A stretch of DNA of 64,000 nucleotides from Hymenobacter sp. CRA2 (GTDB lineage Bacteria; Bacteroidota; Bacteroidia; Cytophagales; Hymenobacteraceae): assembly GCF_002007105.1 (NCBI RefSeq), contig NZ_MVBC01000009.1, positions 1 through 64,000 of the forward strand. Reading direction: 5' to 3'. The stretch's first letter is position 1. The number at the start of each line of letters is the position of its first letter. This document shows, piece after piece, positions 60,178 through 64,000 of the stretch. Both the position numbers and the translations under genes were made by a program. The notes under the pieces were generated by a model. That model saw only the letters and a program-made list of their open reading frames with translations, was not told the origin of the DNA and searched no databases.

Positions 60178-60208
60178 AGCCGCTGCCCAATGCGGGCAGC
60201 GGCTTTTT
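60178..60208 (+). terminator. Terminator after guaB
   Basis: Stem GCCGCTGCCC/GGGCAGCGGC with a five-base loop followed by TTTTT. Confidence 0.9.
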
Positions 60209-60334
60209 GTTGCCCGGCTGCCGGCCATGCCGGCGCAGCGGGGCTCATCCATTTTGCGCCCCGTTCGTATCTTGGCTGTCCGATTCGGCTGGCCGCCTGC
60301 GCCACCCGGCTGCTCTCCGCCTCTTTCCTCCTGC

Positions 60335-62416
60335 ATGACTTCATTCCTTCGCAAGCTTCTGCCAGTTATGCTGCCTTTGGCCGCGCTCAGCTGGTTGGCT
60401 TTGCTGGCGTGCATGCTCCTACGCGCCAGCCCGGCGTCGGCGGCCTGGATAGGCGTTCCTCCCGATTGGTTGATTCTGGTCACGCAGGCGGTATTCGCCG
60501 CGGCCACCTTCACGCACGAACGGTTTCGGCCTGACCGCCTGCGCGGCGCCGAGTTTGTGCCGCTGCTGCGCCAGCTGCTGTTCTGGCCCGGCGTGCTGGC
60601 CGGCGTGTGCGCGCTGCTGCACCTGGCCGAGCGGCTCCTGTCAGCTCACCTACCCGAGCGCGGCCCGGTACTGCTGAACGCGTTCTACGTCATCAACCTG
60701 GGCCTGTTCGTGTACTTTCTGGCCCGCACCTGCTACACCTGGCGGACCTTAGTGTTCTTCCGGGCCAATCACCGCACGCGGCGCCAGTGGCTCTGGTTCG
60801 AGATGTTGCTGGGTGCTACGCTGCTGTTTCGCCTGGCCGATAGCGGCGCGCCCAACTGGCTGATGCTGCCCGTGCTGGCCCTGCTGGCGGGCATGGGCGT
60901 GTACCTGAGCGCCCATCAGCAATGGGTGGCCTACCTGAACCGTCGCCAGAAGTGGGAAGTCGTATTCCTGCAGTTGGCCGTGCTGGGGCTGATGGCGGTG
61001 TTTCTGGTGTACTTCCTACACCTGCAGCAAGACCCCAACCTGGCCGGGCCGCTGGCTCAGCACGCCTTCCTGGTACTCACCAGCTTCTTCGCCGGTTTCT
61101 ACGCCGTCATGGGCTTGCTCGTGACGCTTTTCAACCTGCCCACAGCGGGCGTGTTTGAGCAGAAGCGGGAGGAAATCCTGAGCATGCAGCGCCTGTCGCA
61201 GCTTATTCAGAAGGGCCAGACCGAAAAGGAGGTGTACTCGCTGCTCTTCGATTCGGCCGTGCACACCATGGAGGCCGACGCTGCTTGGCTGGATCTGACG
61301 TCCGATGGCTCGGCGCCCAGTCTGGAATACCAGATTGACCCGCCAACGCGCCAGGGCATCAACCGCCTGCTGACCGACTACAACATCGGCCATATTGAGT
61401 ACCTCAATAACGACTTGCCCAACAGTGCCGGCTTCCGTGCTCTGGGCCTGACGTACGGCTCCCTTATCGTGATGCCGCTGCGCTCCTCGAACCACCACTA
61501 CGGCACGCTTTACCTGCTTAAGGAGCTGCGCCAGGGCTTCGAGCGCGAAAACCTGAGCCTGCTCCACATCTTCACCAGCCAAACCGTGGTGCGCATCGAC
61601 AACCTGCGGCTCATGGCCGAGGCCCTGCACAACGAGCTGGTGAAGGAGGAGCTGAAAATTGCCAGCATCGTCCAGCAAAGCCTCATTCCGAAAACCCTGC
61701 CCGTCGACAGCTGGTTTGAGATTCGCTGGCACAGCCTGCCCGCGCGCGAAGTGGGCGGCGACTTCTACGACTTCCTGCAGTTGAGCGCCTCGCGCATTGC
61801 CATCATCATTGGCGACGTGTCGGGCAAGGGCACCACGGCGGCTTTTCACGTGGCTCAGATGAAGGGCATCTTCCACTCGCTGATGCTGCTCGACAAGCCC
61901 GAAAAAGGCCAGCCCCTGCAGCCCAGCAAGTTCATGGCCATGGCCAACCAGGCCCTGAGCCACTGCCTGGAGCGCAGCTCGTTTATTACGGCCTCCTTCT
62001 ACATCGTCGACTACAAGGACCGCGGCTTTGCCTTCGCCCGCGCCGGCCACTGCCACACGCTCTACTACAACGCCATCACCGAGGAAACCTTCTACTTCCA
62101 GACGGAAGGCCTCGGGCTCGGGATTATTCGGGATGCCTCCTACGAGAAGCGCATCAAGAATATGTACTACGACTACAACCCCGGCGACGTAATGGTGATG
62201 TACACCGACGGCATCGTGGAAGCGCGCAACGCCCAGGACGAGGAATACGGCGAAGACCGCCTGCGCCAGCTGCTCGAACGCTCGCATTACCTGGAGGCCG
62301 AGGAAATCAAGCAGTCCATTATTCGCGACCTGGAGGAGTTCAGCCGCGGCCTGCCGCCCTTCGACGACCAGACCCTGCTCGTTATCAAGTTCAAGAACGC
62401 CCAACCCCTGGTGTAA
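60335..62416 (+). CDS. Membrane-bound GAF-SpoIIE serine phosphatase (693 aa)
   Basis: Residues 1-270 hold about seven to eight membrane helices (for example LLPVMLPLAALSWLALLACM). A GAF-like sensor follows at about 285-430 (LSQLIQKGQTEKEVYSLLFD, and YGSLIVMPLRSSNHHYGTLY), then a SpoIIE/PP2C-type phosphatase at 450-690 with metal motifs AREVGGDFYDF, IIGDVSGKGTTAA, VMVMYTDGIVEA and PFDDQTLLVI. It should dephosphorylate the STAS protein encoded 20 bases downstream, in response to an unknown signal. ATG 60335 gives the family-like start. Confidence 0.92.
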   Translation: MTSFLRKLLPVMLPLAALSWLALLACMLLRASPASAAWIGVPPDWLILVTQAVFAAATFTHERFRPDRLRGAEFVPLLRQLLFWPGVLAGVCALLHLAERLLSAHLPERGPVLLNAFYVINLGLFVYFLARTCYTWRTLVFFRANHRTRRQWLWFEMLLGATLLFRLADSGAPNWLMLPVLALLAGMGVYLSAHQQWVAYLNRRQKWEVVFLQLAVLGLMAVFLVYFLHLQQDPNLAGPLAQHAFLVLTSFFAGFYAVMGLLVTLFNLPTAGVFEQKREEILSMQRLSQLIQKGQTEKEVYSLLFDSAVHTMEADAAWLDLTSDGSAPSLEYQIDPPTRQGINRLLTDYNIGHIEYLNNDLPNSAGFRALGLTYGSLIVMPLRSSNHHYGTLYLLKELRQGFERENLSLLHIFTSQTVVRIDNLRLMAEALHNELVKEELKIASIVQQSLIPKTLPVDSWFEIRWHSLPAREVGGDFYDFLQLSASRIAIIIGDVSGKGTTAAFHVAQMKGIFHSLMLLDKPEKGQPLQPSKFMAMANQALSHCLERSSFITASFYIVDYKDRGFAFARAGHCHTLYYNAITEETFYFQTEGLGLGIIRDASYEKRIKNMYYDYNPGDVMVMYTDGIVEARNAQDEEYGEDRLRQLLERSHYLEAEEIKQSIIRDLEEFSRGLPPFDDQTLLVIKFKNAQPLV

Positions 62417-62436
62417 CCGCCGCGTAGAAGCCTGCT

Positions 62437-62766
62437 ATGAAAATTGCACAACACACCGATAACGATACCCTCACGCTGGCCCTGGACGGCGAGCTGGACG
62501 CCAGCTCTTCCGTGTCGCTCGATACCGAGCTGACCAAGCCCGATATCCTCAGCTACCGCAAGGTCATGATCGACTGCCAGCGGCTGAATTACATTTCTTC
62601 GGCCGGCCTGGGCGTGTTCATTTCGCACCTGCAGCGGTTTCAGGATGCCGGCGTGAAGCTGGTGTTCTTCAACATGCAGGACAAGGTGCACAACGTGTTC
62701 GAGATTCTGGGCCTGGATTCGCTCATGACCATCGTCCCGACCGCGCAGGAAGCGGCTTCGGTTTAA
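62437..62766 (+). CDS. STAS-domain anti-sigma-factor antagonist type protein (109 aa)
   Basis: Complete STAS fold with the phosphorylation loop DCQRLNYISSAGLGVFISHL; the first or second Ser of ISSAG is the expected target. Start MKIAQHTDNDTLTLALDGEL is typical. In partner switching the unphosphorylated form binds the RsbW-like kinase. Gene lies between the phosphatase (20-base gap) and the kinase (24-base gap), so all three parts of a switch are in one operon. Confidence 0.94.
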   Translation: MKIAQHTDNDTLTLALDGELDASSSVSLDTELTKPDILSYRKVMIDCQRLNYISSAGLGVFISHLQRFQDAGVKLVFFNMQDKVHNVFEILGLDSLMTIVPTAQEAASV

Positions 62767-62790
62767 CGCTTGTTTTTCTTGTCAGCCGCC

Positions 62791-63201
62791 ATGAAGCACG
62801 CCATCCGCATCAGTTGCAGCCGCAGCAATCTGAAAACGGTGCGCGATTTTGTTGCGGGCGTGCTGCAGGAGCATCAGCTTTCCGATATCCTGCAAAACCA
62901 GATTATTCTGGCCGTCGATGAAATCGTGGCCAACCTCATCATCCACTCCAACCAGGAGGACGAGAGCAAGCACCTGGATATCCGCGTGGCGGTGGAAGAC
63001 CAGGAGTTTCGCTTCGAAGCCGAGGACGATGGGGAGTCATTTTCGCCGTCCGAATACCGCGACCCGGACCTGCAGGAGCACATCCGCGCCGGCAAGAAGG
63101 GCGGCGTGGGCATTGCCCTGGTCAACCGCATCATGGACCAGGTGGAATTTACCACCATTGGCACGCGCAATTTCTGCCGCCTGAGCAAGCGCATCGGCTG
63201 A
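62791..63201 (+). CDS. RsbW-like anti-sigma-type ATP-binding protein / Ser kinase (136 aa)
   Basis: GHKL ATPase fold: N box NQIILAVDEIVANLIIHSNQ (Glu and Asn), G1-like FEAEDDGESFSP and G2-like GKKGGVGIALVNRIMDQVEF. It is predicted to phosphorylate the upstream STAS protein and to bind a target when not held by STAS. Bacteroidota lack sigma-B, and no sigma-factor gene is adjacent, so the target is unknown. ATG at 62791 chosen (MKHAIRISCSRS). Confidence 0.93.
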   Translation: MKHAIRISCSRSNLKTVRDFVAGVLQEHQLSDILQNQIILAVDEIVANLIIHSNQEDESKHLDIRVAVEDQEFRFEAEDDGESFSPSEYRDPDLQEHIRAGKKGGVGIALVNRIMDQVEFTTIGTRNFCRLSKRIG

Positions 63202-63251
63202 GCTTCAGGCATTCGGCAGCCGCCGAATTTTGCGTAACATTGCGACAAGCA

Positions 63252-63293
63252 GCCGTCCGCAACTGGCGTGACCAGGGTGTGGACGGCTTTTTT
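63252..63293 (+). terminator. Terminator after the partner-switching operon
   Basis: Stem GCCGTCC/GGACGGC with a 22-base loop, followed by TTTTTT. Confidence 0.75.
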
Positions 63294-63309
63294 GTGCTAA
63301 TTAGTTTGT

Positions 63310-64000
63310 ATGCGTAGCAACCGCATTCTGTTTTCGGGCGCCGCTGCCGCGGCGACATTCCTGGCCGCGTGCCAAGCTTCCAAGCCTACCGCTTCTGCTC
63401 CGCAACCGGTGCTCATGACCCTGGGCACGAACAACGTGCCCACGTCGGAGTTTGCGTACGTTTACCGCAAAAACAACAGCACCTCCCCCGACGCCGGCAC
63501 CCGGCAGAGCGTGCAGGAGTACCTGGACCTGTACACCAACTTCAAGCTGAAGGTGCTCGAAGCCGAAGGCAAAGGCCTCGATACGACGCAGGCCTTCCGG
63601 CGCGAGCTGGACGGCTACAAGCAGCAGCTGGCCCAGCCCTACCTGACGGAGAAGAGCGTGACCGATCAGCTGGTGCGCGAGGCCTACGAGCACTCCCAGA
63701 AGGAGGTCAACGCCTCGCACATCCTGATCCGCGTGACGCCCGAGGCCGACCCCAAGGACACGCTGGCCGCTTATAACAAAGTGGTGGCACTACGCCAGCG
63801 CGTGACCACCGGCGGCGAGAACTTCGAGCAGGTGGCCCGCGAAACCTCGGAAGATCCTTCGGCCCGCGAAAACGGCGGCCGCCTGGGCTACTTCACGGCC
63901 CTGCAGATGGTGTACCCCTTCGAGGCCGCCGCTTACAAAACGCCCGTGGGCCAGGTGTCGCAGCCGATTCGTACCCGCTTCGGCTACCACATCATCAAGG
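63310..64000 (+). CDS. PpiC/SurA-type peptidyl-prolyl isomerase lipoprotein, 5' part
   Basis: The frame is open from ATG 63310 to the window end (230 codons, no stop). Lipoprotein signal MRSNRILFSGAAAAATFLAA followed by Cys21. Then a SurA-like N-terminal region (SVQEYLDLYTNFKLKVLEAE) and a rotamase domain: NASHILIRVTPEAD, FEQVARETSEDPSARENGGR, LGYFTALQMVYPFEAAAY and RTRFGYHIIK. It is likely a periplasmic, outer-membrane-tethered chaperone for barrel proteins. The C-terminal part lies outside the window. Confidence 0.9.
   Translation, partial: MRSNRILFSGAAAAATFLAACQASKPTASAPQPVLMTLGTNNVPTSEFAYVYRKNNSTSPDAGTRQSVQEYLDLYTNFKLKVLEAEGKGLDTTQAFRRELDGYKQQLAQPYLTEKSVTDQLVREAYEHSQKEVNASHILIRVTPEADPKDTLAAYNKVVALRQRVTTGGENFEQVARETSEDPSARENGGRLGYFTALQMVYPFEAAAYKTPVGQVSQPIRTRFGYHIIK

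Noticed and set aside
61016-62404. 462-aa open frame on the minus strand
   Set aside because: Antisense to the SpoIIE phosphatase gene, whose catalytic motifs are all intact.

Overview
The window looks like chromosomal DNA from a GC-rich member of the Bacteroidota, most likely a Hymenobacter-type Cytophagales (genus is inference). Support comes from promoters of the form TTTG-N20-TAnnTTTG, a fused SecDF, a stand-alone BatD, GH92 and TonB-dependent receptor genes, DUF5777/DUF2490 proteins, type B L31, and very few Shine-Dalgarno sequences. No rRNA, tRNA or CRISPR array was recognised.

Layout. 1-2.6 kb: AT-rich mobile island with a transposase tail, a DUF4238 gene and a tyrosine recombinase. 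2.6-9.5 kb: zinc alcohol dehydrogenase, secreted GH92 mannosidase with an altered catalytic residue, RmlD-like reductase, cyclophilin, acetyltransferase, DUF2238 membrane protein. 9.5-18 kb: a minus-strand run (GlmU-like, small membrane protein, holB, hemC), rpmE2, then rdgB, udk and batD. 18.3-21.9 kb: four ferritin-like genes that look like a duplicated two-gene unit. 22-29.7 kb: queG, XRE/DUF2975 pair, ruvB, a disordered hydrophilic protein, a HIRAN protein, an acyl-carrier-like protein with permuted ends, DUF4268. 29.7-38 kb: acyl-CoA dehydrogenase, APC permease, DUF2490 protein, aroC, a repeat-filled gap, HTTM protein, nfu. 38-46.5 kb: cytochrome c/YceI/DUF5777 operon, a sigma factor with a membrane-bound partner, secDF. 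46.5-53 kb: a thiamine locus (TPP riboswitch and TonB receptor) next to a PnuC/PnuT-type transporter, NadR-like kinase, epimerase and acetyltransferase operon. 53-64 kb: hrpB, Icc-type phosphodiesterase, FRG protein, second DUF2490 protein, guaB, a SpoIIE/STAS/RsbW partner-switching operon, and the start of a PpiC-type lipoprotein.

The least explained signals lie between genes: (1) at least four copies of an oriented GTGA/TCAC inverted-repeat leader that fills the gap from one gene to the start codon of the next; (2) a 12-unit, indel-free 21-bp array at 35140-35391 that keeps an open heptad-repeat frame on the minus strand; (3) a nested pair of perfect palindromes at 46628-46754; (4) a symmetric repeat that fills the nfu/DUF5777 gap and recurs beside secDF. 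At least two genes (batD, aroC) have a -7 element 4-5 bases from the ATG and are probably leaderless.
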